From positions 430,820 to 494,819 of the forward strand of contig CBFICB010000001.1 of the NCBI GenBank assembly GCA_965661005.1: a stretch of 64,000 nucleotides of DNA, given 5' to 3'. Every line of letters starts with the position of its first letter. Positions within the stretch are counted from its first letter, which is position 1. The position numbers and the translations under genes are program-made. Of this stretch, positions 24,210-32,656 are shown one piece after another. The DNA comes from UBA5109 sp965661005 (GTDB lineage: Bacteria > Pseudomonadota > Gammaproteobacteria > Pseudomonadales > Pseudohongiellaceae). Below the pieces are notes generated by a model. That model was given only the letters and a program-made list of their open reading frames with translations. It ran no database searches and had not been told where the DNA came from.

Positions 24210-24671
24210 ATGGCTAAAGTAGCTAAATTATCCATCCCCAGAACACCTGACAAAGGACTTGTTGCCAGGGTAATGGACTTCTACAGTGATTTTTCCAAAG
24301 AGTCTATTCCCTTAATTGAGGGTCTTTATACTCAGGACATTGAATTTGTCGATCCAGTGCACACGCTCAGTGGTATCCTGGCGTTGAAAGCCTATTTCAA
24401 ACGCATGGCGACCAATATGCTGCATTATGAGATGCGTTATCTTGAAGTGATCGAGGGTGATGGCTGCGCGCATCTTAGCTGGGAAATGATTTTTGCTCAC
24501 AAAAGCCTTAACAGTGGCAAGCCAATTATCGTAAGGGGTATGTCATTTCTTAAATTTACCTCAAAAGTGTATTACCACGAAGATAGCTATGATCTGGGAG
24601 CCTTGGTTTACGAGCATGTCCCTTTACTGGGTAAATTAACTCTCTTTTTGAAAAAGCGAATGCAAGAATAA
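24210..24671 (+). CDS. NTF2/SnoaL-like fold protein, first gene of the lipid operon
   Basis: A 153-residue protein with the nuclear-transport-factor-2-like fold: KGLVARVMDFYSDFSKESIPLIEGLYTQDIEFVDPVHTLSGILALKAYF is the usual helix-strand opening with a VDP turn, followed by alternating strands. It probably binds a small hydrophobic substrate or acts as a small enzyme; none can be named. The ATG at 24210 follows GGTGAGAG; a GTG at 24201 is an alternative. It is first in a tightly packed six-gene operon and 13 bases before the SDR gene. NTF2-like proteins recur at this position in rpoE-chrR lipid clusters of other gammaproteobacteria, as I recall. Confidence 0.8.
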   Translation: MAKVAKLSIPRTPDKGLVARVMDFYSDFSKESIPLIEGLYTQDIEFVDPVHTLSGILALKAYFKRMATNMLHYEMRYLEVIEGDGCAHLSWEMIFAHKSLNSGKPIIVRGMSFLKFTSKVYYHEDSYDLGALVYEHVPLLGKLTLFLKKRMQE

Positions 24672-24684
24672 AAAAGGACATACG

Positions 24685-25473
24685 ATGGACTCTCAAGCCC
24701 AACAAACCTTTTGGCTGACTGGCGCAAGTTCCGGTATTGGCAAGGCACTTACTATCGAGCTCGCTAAACAAGGGCATAAACTTATTATCAGTAGTCGTCG
24801 TCGTGAAGAATTGGATAAATTAAGCAGCGAATTCCCTGATTTGATAACAGTTCTTCCGTGTGATGTCTCTAACAGGGCAGAAATGCATAGTCTATTTACT
24901 TCCAATCTGCCAGATCTTGAGCGTCTAGATGGCATATTTTTATGTGCAGGTGTTTGTAAATACATAGATCTTCCGGATTTTAAGCTGGATGCTTTCGAAC
25001 AGGTATTTTCAGTCAATTATCATGGAACAGTTCACTCTTGTGCCGCAGCCTATCCATTGCTGAATAATTCTGCCTCGCAAGATAGCAATCGACAAAAACC
25101 CTTCATTGTCGGACTTTGCTCAATGAGCTCGTACCTGGGATTTCCTCGTGCAGAAGCCTATGGTGCTTCAAAAGCCGCCATGTCATATTTTCTGGATTCA
25201 TTGCGGGCTGATGTGGGTCACATGATTGATGTTATTCCTGTTTACATGGGTTTTGTAGAAACCCACATGACGGAACAAAATAATTTCCCTATGCCTTTTA
25301 TTATTAGTGCAGAAGAAGCCGCTAAAGGAGTTTTAAAACAATTAAGAAAACGTCCTTTAAGAATTAATTTCCCCTTGCGTCTGCATTTAGTTCTTGGCTT
25401 TTTCTCTAATTTGCAGCGCTTATGGTATTCATCTGTCATTCCGCGTATGCGTCGTTCCGGGAGTAATATTTAA
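24685..25473 (+). CDS. Short-chain dehydrogenase/reductase
   Basis: A 262-residue NAD(P)-dependent oxidoreductase. The Rossmann cofactor motif TGASSGIGKA is at residues 12-21, SSRRREEL suggests NADP preference, the NYHG motif follows near residue 110, and the catalytic Ser-Tyr-Lys set appears as SMSS with YGASKAA (Tyr about 156, Lys 160). The C-terminus is basic and hydrophobic and may touch the membrane. Its stop overlaps the next start by one base (TAATG). In this operon it probably oxidises or reduces a hydroxyl or keto group on a modified acyl chain; this is inference. Confidence 0.88.
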   Translation: MDSQAQQTFWLTGASSGIGKALTIELAKQGHKLIISSRRREELDKLSSEFPDLITVLPCDVSNRAEMHSLFTSNLPDLERLDGIFLCAGVCKYIDLPDFKLDAFEQVFSVNYHGTVHSCAAAYPLLNNSASQDSNRQKPFIVGLCSMSSYLGFPRAEAYGASKAAMSYFLDSLRADVGHMIDVIPVYMGFVETHMTEQNNFPMPFIISAEEAAKGVLKQLRKRPLRINFPLRLHLVLGFFSNLQRLWYSSVIPRMRRSGSNI

Positions 25474-26750
25474 TGAGAATCGCAGTTGTTGGTAGTGGTA
25501 TATCGGGCATGTCGGTTGCCTATTATTTATCTGATAAGCATGAGGTCACGCTTTTTGAAGCAAGTGATCGATTGGGAGGGCATACGGCAACGAAACATGT
25601 TGAAGAGGAAGGTAAAACCATTGCTGTCGACACAGGTTTCATTGTATTCAATGACTGGACCTACCCTGGATTTATTGCATTACTGGATGAGTTAGGAATT
25701 GAAAGCCAGCCAACTGAAATGAGTTTTAGCGTGAGTGATAAGGTGTCAGGGATTGAGTATGCAGGCACTAATTTAAATACCTTGTATGGCAGACGCAGAA
25801 ATTTACTTTCGCTGAGTCATTATAAAATGCTTAAGGAAATTGTTTTCTTTAATAAGCGCGTCGAGAGTCATTTACTGCAATTAGAAACAGCAAACAATGA
25901 GATGACTTTGGGTGAGTACCTGAATGAGTTTTCTTATTCAGATAGCTTCAAGAATCTCTATATCATCCCCATGGGTTCAGCTATATGGTCGTCTAAACAA
26001 AGTGATATGTTAAAAATGCCCTTGAAGTTTTTCGTCAAGTTTTTCCGTAATCATGGATTATTAAATTTAAAAAACAGACCACAATGGCGGGTTATAAAAG
26101 GTGGATCAAGCTCGTATATTAAGCCGCTGACAGCCCCTTACAAAGATAGAATACGTTTAAATACTCCAGTATATGGAGTCGATAGGAATATTACTGGATC
26201 ATATGTAACCTTGGCGACAAAAGATGGTAAGGAGACTTTTGATCATGTGATTTTTGCTTGCCATAGTAATCAGGCGCTAGAATGCTTAAACGATGTAACT
26301 ACCATGGAGAGTGAAATACTGGAAGCAATTCCATATAGTCAGAATGAAGTTGTCTTGCATACGGACGAGACTGTCTTGCCAAATACAAAACGTTGCTGGT
26401 CAAGCTGGAATGTTGCTTTAGGTGATAAAAATGAGATACCACGTCTCAGCTATAACATGAATATTCTACAAGGCATTGAAAGCAATACTACTTATTGCGT
26501 TACGCTTAACGATACTAATTCAATCAATCCAGAAAAAATAATAGGTGTTTATCACTATGACCACCCTATATTTACAACAAAGGGTGTAGAGGCTCAGGCC
26601 CGCTGGAATGAAATTAATGGCAATAAAAACACCTGGTATTGCGGCGCCTACTGGCGTAATGGGTTTCATGAAGATGGTGTTTGGAGTGCACAAAGAGTTA
26701 GCGAAAATTTACAACTAAATGCTGGCAAGTCAATACTGAGTGTGGCCTGA
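25473..26750 (+). CDS. FAD-dependent oxidoreductase (amine-oxidase family)
   Basis: A 425-residue flavoprotein. The FAD-binding fingerprint VVGSGISGMSVAYYL with the acidic strand end FEASDRLGGH occupies residues 4-36, followed by TGFIVFNDWTYPGF and a C-terminal WYCGAYWRNGFHEDGVWSA FAD segment. This subgroup is consistently encoded beside DUF1365 and CFA-family methyltransferase genes. In Rhodobacter a desaturase of a furan fatty acid pathway (UfaD) belongs to a similar flavin family, so acyl desaturation is a reasonable hypothesis. It overlaps the SDR gene by one base and precedes DUF1365 by five. Confidence 0.88.
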   Translation: MRIAVVGSGISGMSVAYYLSDKHEVTLFEASDRLGGHTATKHVEEEGKTIAVDTGFIVFNDWTYPGFIALLDELGIESQPTEMSFSVSDKVSGIEYAGTNLNTLYGRRRNLLSLSHYKMLKEIVFFNKRVESHLLQLETANNEMTLGEYLNEFSYSDSFKNLYIIPMGSAIWSSKQSDMLKMPLKFFVKFFRNHGLLNLKNRPQWRVIKGGSSSYIKPLTAPYKDRIRLNTPVYGVDRNITGSYVTLATKDGKETFDHVIFACHSNQALECLNDVTTMESEILEAIPYSQNEVVLHTDETVLPNTKRCWSSWNVALGDKNEIPRLSYNMNILQGIESNTTYCVTLNDTNSINPEKIIGVYHYDHPIFTTKGVEAQARWNEINGNKNTWYCGAYWRNGFHEDGVWSAQRVSENLQLNAGKSILSVA

Positions 26751-26755
26751 AGCTT

Positions 26756-27583
26756 ATGCAAGCAATCGAACAACAACAGAAATTTAACAGTGGCATCTAT
26801 GAAGGCATCGTCACTCATTGCCGGTTACAACCGGTATTGCATAGCTTCCAATATAAGGTCTTTATGATGTTTATAGACCTTTCAGAGGCAGAAAAATTAT
26901 TCAAGAAATCATGGTTCTGGTCATTTCAAAAATGGAATCTAGCGTGTTTTCTCAGAAAAGATTATCTGGGTAATAGTGATATTTCGCTTGATAAAGCGGT
27001 AAGAAACAAAGTTGAGGAAGAAGTTGGCACTCGACCACAAGGAAGAATTTGTGTACTAACCAACTTCAGATATTTTGGATATATCAATAATCCTATTACC
27101 AGCTACTACTGCTATGACGAGAATGATGATCTGGCTTACTTGGTAGCAGAAGTCACCAATACGCCTTGGGGTGAAAGACATGCCTATGTTATTCCCTGTA
27201 ACGACGATCAAGGTTTTGTTGCAGGAAAGTTTGCTAAAGATCATCACGTTTCACCATTTATGCCAATGCAGATGGAATATTCATGGAGGAGTAATACGCC
27301 ATCTAAGAAATTAAAGATCTTGATTGATACATATCATGCAGATCAGAAGTATTTTATGGCGAGCCTTTTATTAACACGAAACGAAATCAGTCCAGCTAAT
27401 TTAACTAAAATAAGCTTTGCCTACCCATTCATGACGGTCAAGGTTGTAACAAGAATCTATTGGCAGGCTTTACTACTTTGGTTAAAAAAAGTACCTTTTT
27501 ATCCGCATCCAAAATCTTCAAAACAACAGAATGAAATAGCAGAAAAACCGCTGCTAAAAAATATCAAAGGAGCAAAGTCTTGA
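26756..27583 (+). CDS. DUF1365 family protein
   Basis: A 275-residue protein of the DUF1365 family. Conserved blocks are GIYEGIVTHCRLQPVLHSFQYKVFMMFIDLSE at the N-terminus, RICVLTNFRYFGYINNPITSYYCYDENDDLAYLVAEVTNTPWGERHAYV in the centre, and FAKDHHVSPFMPMQMEYSW. The invariant His-rich HVSPF region suggests a catalytic or ligand site. The biochemical activity is not established; linkage to CFA-type methyltransferases suggests a step in fatty-acid modification. It overlaps the next gene by four bases (TTGA), so the two are translationally coupled. Confidence 0.9.
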   Translation: MQAIEQQQKFNSGIYEGIVTHCRLQPVLHSFQYKVFMMFIDLSEAEKLFKKSWFWSFQKWNLACFLRKDYLGNSDISLDKAVRNKVEEEVGTRPQGRICVLTNFRYFGYINNPITSYYCYDENDDLAYLVAEVTNTPWGERHAYVIPCNDDQGFVAGKFAKDHHVSPFMPMQMEYSWRSNTPSKKLKILIDTYHADQKYFMASLLLTRNEISPANLTKISFAYPFMTVKVVTRIYWQALLLWLKKVPFYPHPKSSKQQNEIAEKPLLKNIKGAKS

Positions 27584-28857
27584 GAGAATCTACTTTAAAC
27601 CCGGGCAAAATTAACTATAAGTCCAACTCAATTGTTGCAGATGCTGCACGTAAAGCAATTTTAGCGGTGCTAAAAAATATCAAGCATGGTTGCCTTATTA
27701 TTGAAGATGGTTCTGAACAAATGATCTTTGGTGAGCGCTCGTCTCGACCAGACTTAAATGCTCATGTCGTCGTTGAAGATAGAAAAGCCTATGCAATGGT
27801 TCTGAAAAATGGAGATCTCGGAGCGGGTGAAGCCTATATGCTGGGCTTATGGAAATCACCACAGCTATTAAATGTTATTCGGATATTTGTAGCTAACATG
27901 CATGCTCTGGAGAGAATCAATGGGCAAAAATCCTGGTTAAGTAGAATGTCGGGTTCTTTAACTCATCTTATGCGTGCAAATTCATACAAAAAAGCCAAAG
28001 AAAATATTGCTGCTCACTATGATCTAAGTAATGATTTCTTTTCACTTTTTCTCGATGAAACAATGGCATACTCTTCAGGAATATTCATCAACGAGGAGCA
28101 GAGTTTAGAGCAGGCATCGCAGCAGAAATTTCAGCATATTTGTGACAGATTACAGTTAACATCAAAAGATCATTTGTTAGAAATTGGAACAGGGTGGGGC
28201 GGCTTGGCAATTTATGCTGCAAAAAATTATGGCTGCCGTGTCAGTACAACAACACTTTCACAGGAGCAGTTTAAATATGCGAAGGATTGGGTAAAACGAG
28301 AAGGTCTTGAGGACCAAATCACCTTGCATTTAAAAGATTATCGCGATTTAGAAGGGCAATTTGATAAATTGGTTTCGGTTGAAATGATCGAAGCGGTTGG
28401 TGCTAACTATTACTCACAATATTTTGCTAAATGTAACAGCTTATTAAAAAAAGACGGCCTGATGTTGATACAGGCCATTACGATTAGCGACCAGCGTTTT
28501 CAGCGCTCAGTGAATTCTATCGATTTCATAAAACGATATATTTTTCCAGGTGGGCAATTACCCAGCAATAGCGTGATAAGCAAACACATTGCTGAAGATA
28601 CTGATATGCAGTTAATCGGCCTGGAAGATATAACAATGGATTACGCCTTAACTCTTCAACATTGGCGCCAACGCTTCTTTCAAAAAATCAACGCCGTTAA
28701 AAAAATGGGAATTGACGAAACATTTATCAAAATGTGGGAGTACTACTTATGTTTTTGTGAGGGAGGCTTTAGAGAGAGAGTCATCCATACAGGTCAATTC
28801 TTGATGGCAAAGCCTGAATTCAGATCTTTATCGACGATCAAAGTTGAAGTGAAATAG
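27580..28857 (+). CDS. CFA-family SAM-dependent lipid methyltransferase
   Basis: A 425-residue enzyme of the cyclopropane-fatty-acid synthase family, which transfers a methyl(ene) group from S-adenosylmethionine to unsaturated phospholipid acyl chains. The SAM site LLEIGTGWGGLAIYAA is at about 199-214 and VSVEMIEAVGANYYSQYF follows. Two positions that hold bicarbonate ligands in E. coli Cfa appear changed: the Cys of YSC is Ser here (YSSG, about 165) and the His of LLHTIG aligns with Gln in LIQAIT. The protein may therefore methylate without ring closure, as UfaM-type enzymes do. The start is a TTG overlapping the DUF1365 stop. Confidence 0.9.
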   Translation: MRESTLNPGKINYKSNSIVADAARKAILAVLKNIKHGCLIIEDGSEQMIFGERSSRPDLNAHVVVEDRKAYAMVLKNGDLGAGEAYMLGLWKSPQLLNVIRIFVANMHALERINGQKSWLSRMSGSLTHLMRANSYKKAKENIAAHYDLSNDFFSLFLDETMAYSSGIFINEEQSLEQASQQKFQHICDRLQLTSKDHLLEIGTGWGGLAIYAAKNYGCRVSTTTLSQEQFKYAKDWVKREGLEDQITLHLKDYRDLEGQFDKLVSVEMIEAVGANYYSQYFAKCNSLLKKDGLMLIQAITISDQRFQRSVNSIDFIKRYIFPGGQLPSNSVISKHIAEDTDMQLIGLEDITMDYALTLQHWRQRFFQKINAVKKMGIDETFIKMWEYYLCFCEGGFRERVIHTGQFLMAKPEFRSLSTIKVEVK

Positions 28858-28859
28858 AC

Positions 28860-29411
28860 TTGCTGAAAGTGAAAAAAATAATTCTTTTACTGAGCATCTT
28901 CTGCCTTAGTTCTTGCACGGGTATTCCGGAAGGCATTCAGCCAATTTCTAATTTTGAATTATCACAATATTTGGGTCGCTGGTATGAAATAGCCAGATTG
29001 GATCATTCTTTTGAAAAAGGCATGCAGCAGGTTACTGCAACTTATGAGATGAGAGAAGATGGCGGAGTCAGGGTATTAAATAAAGGCTTCTTAACCGAAG
29101 AAAATATCTGGGACCAAGCAGAAGGCAAAGCCTATTTTGTTAATTCTGAAAATATTGGGCATTTAAAAGTCTCTTTTTTCGGGCCATTTTATGGTTCTTA
29201 TATCATTTTTGAACTTGGTGAGAACTATGAGTATGCCTTTGTGACTAGCACTAATAAATCTTTCTTGTGGTTACTATCCAGAGAACCCGTCATAGAGCAG
29301 GAATTGCAGCAGCGCTTCATCAATACAGTGGCGACATTAGGTTATGACACTGAAGCCTTGATATGGGTTGATAATACAATGACTGTAAATGCTGCGATAC
29401 CGCAAGATTAA
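28860..29411 (+). CDS. blc: Bacterial lipocalin, outer-membrane lipoprotein (Blc-like)
   Basis: A lipocalin of about 180 residues. The signal peptide ends in LSSCTG, a lipobox, so it is membrane-anchored. The lipocalin signature GRWYEIARLDHSFEKGMQQVTATYEM lies just after, and the fold continues to LLSREPVIEQELQQRFINTVATLGYDTEALIWV as in Blc. Bacterial lipocalins bind fatty acids or lysophospholipids. It is last in the lipid operon, two bases after the methyltransferase stop, so it may carry or salvage modified or oxidised acyl chains. Start is a TTG at 28860 or the GTG at 28869. Confidence 0.9.
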   Translation: MLKVKKIILLLSIFCLSSCTGIPEGIQPISNFELSQYLGRWYEIARLDHSFEKGMQQVTATYEMREDGGVRVLNKGFLTEENIWDQAEGKAYFVNSENIGHLKVSFFGPFYGSYIIFELGENYEYAFVTSTNKSFLWLLSREPVIEQELQQRFINTVATLGYDTEALIWVDNTMTVNAAIPQD

Positions 29412-29436
29412 GCCACTATAGATAAGTTGATGTTAT

Positions 29437-30309
29437 TTATTTTATAGGTAAATATATATCTGTAATCATGTCTTTGTCTTTTACATCAGGGCCGACATTG
29501 AGGTAATGAAAGAAGGGCGGGTAGTCACGCAACTCTTCACCACTTTTAGGTAACCATTCTCTGTATAGGTAATCTGCTGCAGGGATATAGTCTCTGGAAC
29601 CATGATGCCGAGCTACAGCACTGCGTCCTGCAGGAATAGTTTTATTTACAACACCCTGTGGATTTTTAAGCACAGGCGCTTCCACAGAAACACAAATGTC
29701 TAGGCGATAATCTTCCGGCAAGGTGCTGACCGGGTCAGTGTAATGGACAGCATAGGTATTTCCCTGCCCTGGTTTGATGCCATTGGCTTGTCGCCACTCA
29801 ATAAATTTACGCGAAGTGTTATATACCAGGTGCTCAGGTCCATGATGCTCTAAAGCAGCAATCATGGTTGCTGGAAATTTGATGATGTTTACCTGCACAG
29901 TGTTGCTCCTTTTTATTGTTTTGTAAGAAAGTAAGTGATGCCAGCTTTCCCAGTCCGGATTCGCCCTGAAGTTACTTGGTGTTTTTTGCAATATAGCCTT
30001 AAATGCTCGACTAAAAGATTCAGCATTTTCAAAGCCTGCGTCGTAAGCAATATCGCTAATGCTTTTCGTCATAGAAAATGCGAGCTCTTTAGAGGCTCGA
30101 TATAATCTCAAGAGTTGAATCATTTTGTAAACCGGATAACCAGTAAAGGCTCTAAACTGCCGGTGAAAATGAAAAGGGGAAAAGTTAGATCGCTGACTTA
30201 AACTCTCAAGGTTGAGAGAGTCATCAAGATTATTTTCGATATATTCAAGAACAGTCATCATACGGAGTTGATATGCTGTTTTTACATTCTTGTCATCAGT
30301 CCTTTCCAT
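29437..30309 (-). CDS. AraC-family regulator with GyrI-like ligand domain
   Basis: A 290-residue transcription regulator. The N-terminal double helix-turn-helix (residues about 20-118) includes NLESLSQRSNFSPFHFHRQFRAFTGYPVYKMIQLLRLYRASKELAF and SISDIAYDAGFENAESFSRAFKAILQKTPSNFR. The C-terminal part (about 130-290) is a GyrI-like/Rob-type ligand-binding domain with YRLDICVSVEAPV and IPAGRSAVARHHGSRDYIPAADYLYREWLPKSGEELRDYPPFFHY. Such proteins usually sense small amphipathic molecules and activate efflux or stress genes. It converges on the lipocalin gene; no target is obvious nearby. Confidence 0.9.
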   Translation of the reverse strand: MERTDDKNVKTAYQLRMMTVLEYIENNLDDSLNLESLSQRSNFSPFHFHRQFRAFTGYPVYKMIQLLRLYRASKELAFSMTKSISDIAYDAGFENAESFSRAFKAILQKTPSNFRANPDWESWHHLLSYKTIKRSNTVQVNIIKFPATMIAALEHHGPEHLVYNTSRKFIEWRQANGIKPGQGNTYAVHYTDPVSTLPEDYRLDICVSVEAPVLKNPQGVVNKTIPAGRSAVARHHGSRDYIPAADYLYREWLPKSGEELRDYPPFFHYLNVGPDVKDKDMITDIYLPIK

Positions 30310-30356
30310 CTTGCTAACATGCCTGTTTTCAATAAGAAAAGCCTGACAGATCTTGC

Positions 30357-31694
30357 TTAATCAGGGTTTTGGCTGAAGTTTTCTATGAGACTGTCTGAGC
30401 AGGGAATGAATGAGTAGGGGACTATAATGTTCGAATGTTCGGTTTTTTTCACGCCAATAGAACTGTCAGCTAATATAGCTCGCCTCAGCATATCCAGGGC
30501 AACCGCACAGCTCATTACGCGAACGATGGTGCGAGAGCGGTTTTTTAATTGAATGCTTTGGACCCAGCAAGTATCCCTACTCGCCAAAGCTATACAAACA
30601 TTTCCCACCGGTTTTTCTTCACTGCCTCCATCAGGTCCAGCAATGCCAGTAGTAGCCAGTGCATAATCACTGTTGCCAAGTGAACGAACACTGGTCGCCA
30701 TTGCTTTAGCAGTTTCCATTGAAACGGCGCCGAACTGTTCCAGTAGCTCAGCACTTATACCGAGAATATTTTGCTTTGCCTGATTGGAATAAGTCACCAA
30801 GCCCTGATGTAAATAATCTGAGCTGCCTGCAAAGTCAACAAGCTGACTTGTCAGCATGCCGCCAGTACATGACTCTGCAATGCTTAGAGATAGTTTTTTC
30901 TCAACAAGGATTTCATGCACAGCTTGAGCAATTGACGGACAGTTTTCAGTCACGACGGCTGTACCAAGGGTGGTTTTTACATCTTCAATAAATTCATGTA
31001 GTTGCTTAATTGCCTTTTCACCTCTGGCAAATAATTTTATCTCCACATGAGGTGCGGAAGGGCGATAGCCGATTGTAATGCCCTGCGGCACATCCATTTT
31101 ATCCAGTTTTTCTGCTAGAAATGACTCGCCATGACCCAAAGTGAGGAGCTTATGCAACTTCGTTGCTTGTGCAGGATGATAAGTTTCTTCAATAAAGGGA
31201 ATAAATTCCTTTTCAATCATGGTTTTAAATTCGACAGGCACACCAGGCGTAAAAAATAACCAGGCATTATTGAGCTTGGCACGAAATCCTGGAGCCGTTC
31301 CTTCTGCATTATGAACGGGTATAGCAGATGCGGGCATTAAGCATTGCTTGAACATGTTTTGCGGGATCTTACGATTATTCTTTTTAAAAAGTCCCAGTAA
31401 ATGTCTATGCCAGTCTTTATCTTCAACCAAGGCTTCTCCCAATGCACGAGCCAGAGCTTCAGCAGATAAATCATCCGTAGTAGGACCAAGTCCGCCATTA
31501 ACCAGAATCACATCGGCATGCTTGCTTCGTTCAATGAATAAATTGACCAGGTCATCCATACGATCACCAACGGTGGTTCTGAGTTGCAGCTCAATACCTT
31601 GATTCATCATGGTGTCGGCAAACCAGGCGGCATTGGTATCTACAATTTGGCCAGAGAGGACCTCTTCGCCAGTACAAATCATTTCTAGTTTCAT
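30357..31694 (-). CDS. cinA: CinA family nicotinamide-nucleotide amidohydrolase
   Basis: A full-length CinA of 445 residues. The N-terminal COG1058 domain (about 1-170) has CTGEEVLSGQIVDTNAAWFA and NGGLGPTTDDLSAEALA. The C-terminal PncC-type domain (about 250-415) has SIAESCTGGMLTSQLVDFAGSSDYLHQGLVTYSNQAK and TTGIAGPDGGSEEKPVGNVCIA. The enzyme deamidates NMN to nicotinic acid mononucleotide in pyridine-nucleotide salvage and may also act on ADP-ribose. A tail of about 30 residues after the second domain is not typical. The gene stands 68 bases downstream of the coiled-coil protein gene on the same strand. Confidence 0.93.
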   Translation of the reverse strand: MKLEMICTGEEVLSGQIVDTNAAWFADTMMNQGIELQLRTTVGDRMDDLVNLFIERSKHADVILVNGGLGPTTDDLSAEALARALGEALVEDKDWHRHLLGLFKKNNRKIPQNMFKQCLMPASAIPVHNAEGTAPGFRAKLNNAWLFFTPGVPVEFKTMIEKEFIPFIEETYHPAQATKLHKLLTLGHGESFLAEKLDKMDVPQGITIGYRPSAPHVEIKLFARGEKAIKQLHEFIEDVKTTLGTAVVTENCPSIAQAVHEILVEKKLSLSIAESCTGGMLTSQLVDFAGSSDYLHQGLVTYSNQAKQNILGISAELLEQFGAVSMETAKAMATSVRSLGNSDYALATTGIAGPDGGSEEKPVGNVCIALASRDTCWVQSIQLKNRSRTIVRVMSCAVALDMLRRAILADSSIGVKKTEHSNIIVPYSFIPCSDSLIENFSQNPD

Positions 31695-31762
31695 GGACTG
31701 GATGATAGCAAGTAGCTTGCCATTAGGAATAGGGAAATAATAGGAAGAAGGATGATAAAGCT

Positions 31763-32587
31763 TTAGCCGTCTTCGTCTTCAAGATCAGCGGCTATTTTTT
31801 TGAGGCGTTTGCCCGCTTCTTTGGAAACATCTTCGGGAATTTCTAGTTCGCCGAACCAGCTTGCCAGATCTTTTTCTTTTCCATCAGCAATTAATTCTTT
31901 ACTAAGCACAGAAGTACCGCTAGTTAGATTCAGGCAACGGACTCGAATGAGTTGGTCTTCTTCATCTTTTGGTGAGTCTTCATCTTTTAAAACCAGAGCA
32001 GTTTCAAATAATGCCCATGCTCCATCTTTAGATTCCCAGAAAGAGTGACTTTCACTGAGAGCAGCTTTTAACTCATTATCCAGTTTATCTTTTTCTGCAG
32101 TGGTCTCTTTTAGTTCTTTGCGAGTATTAACCAGAGCAGTATTAATGGCTTTATTTTCGCTGGATTGAGTGTTCGTTTTTTTCTTTAAATCGACTATCTG
32201 GCGTTTAAGTCGTACGGGGTCCAGTTTTTTAAGCTCTTTGAGCTCTTTTTGTAGTGCTTTAACTTCTTCTTTGGATTTTGTATCGGTGGTCTTATTTTGA
32301 GATTCCAGTTTTTCAATGGTGAGTAGGTTTTCCAGTCTCTCTAGCTGGATTTCTTGCTGGAGTGCTTCAAAGTCTGCCTCAATATCAGCGAAATGATGGA
32401 ACTGCTTTTCCAGATGGTCAAAATCTTTTTTCTGCTCAATCAGATCTTCCTGCAGTTTCCTGACCAGCTTTTTTTCGCGTTCCAGTTTGGTAAGAATATC
32501 TTTCTTCTCGTTTTCAAGAAGACTAATTTCTGATTTTAGAGTATTGGTGTCACGAAGGCTTTTGAGGCTGAGTGTGCTACTGGCCAT
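31763..32587 (-). CDS. Coiled-coil hypothetical protein
   Basis: A 274-residue acidic and basic protein without signal peptide or membrane helix. Residues about 15-185 form a continuous heptad-rich coiled coil (SEISLLENEKKDILTKL, LVRKLQEDLIEQKKDFDHL, EVKALQKELKELKKLDPVRL). Residues 185-274 may be a small globular domain with SFWESKDGAWALFETALVLKDED and DLASWFGELEIPEDVSKEAGKRLKKIA. I do not recognise a family. The arrangement suggests a dimeric scaffold or cytoskeleton-like protein. No obvious operon partner apart from cinA downstream. Confidence 0.65.
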   Translation of the reverse strand: MASSTLSLKSLRDTNTLKSEISLLENEKKDILTKLEREKKLVRKLQEDLIEQKKDFDHLEKQFHHFADIEADFEALQQEIQLERLENLLTIEKLESQNKTTDTKSKEEVKALQKELKELKKLDPVRLKRQIVDLKKKTNTQSSENKAINTALVNTRKELKETTAEKDKLDNELKAALSESHSFWESKDGAWALFETALVLKDEDSPKDEEDQLIRVRCLNLTSGTSVLSKELIADGKEKDLASWFGELEIPEDVSKEAGKRLKKIAADLEDEDG

Positions 32588-32656
32588 AAATTAGAAGTGT
32601 GTTGTTGAATGCGCTAAAGGTGAAATTCCGGCGCGCATTATAACATGAGTCGCTAT

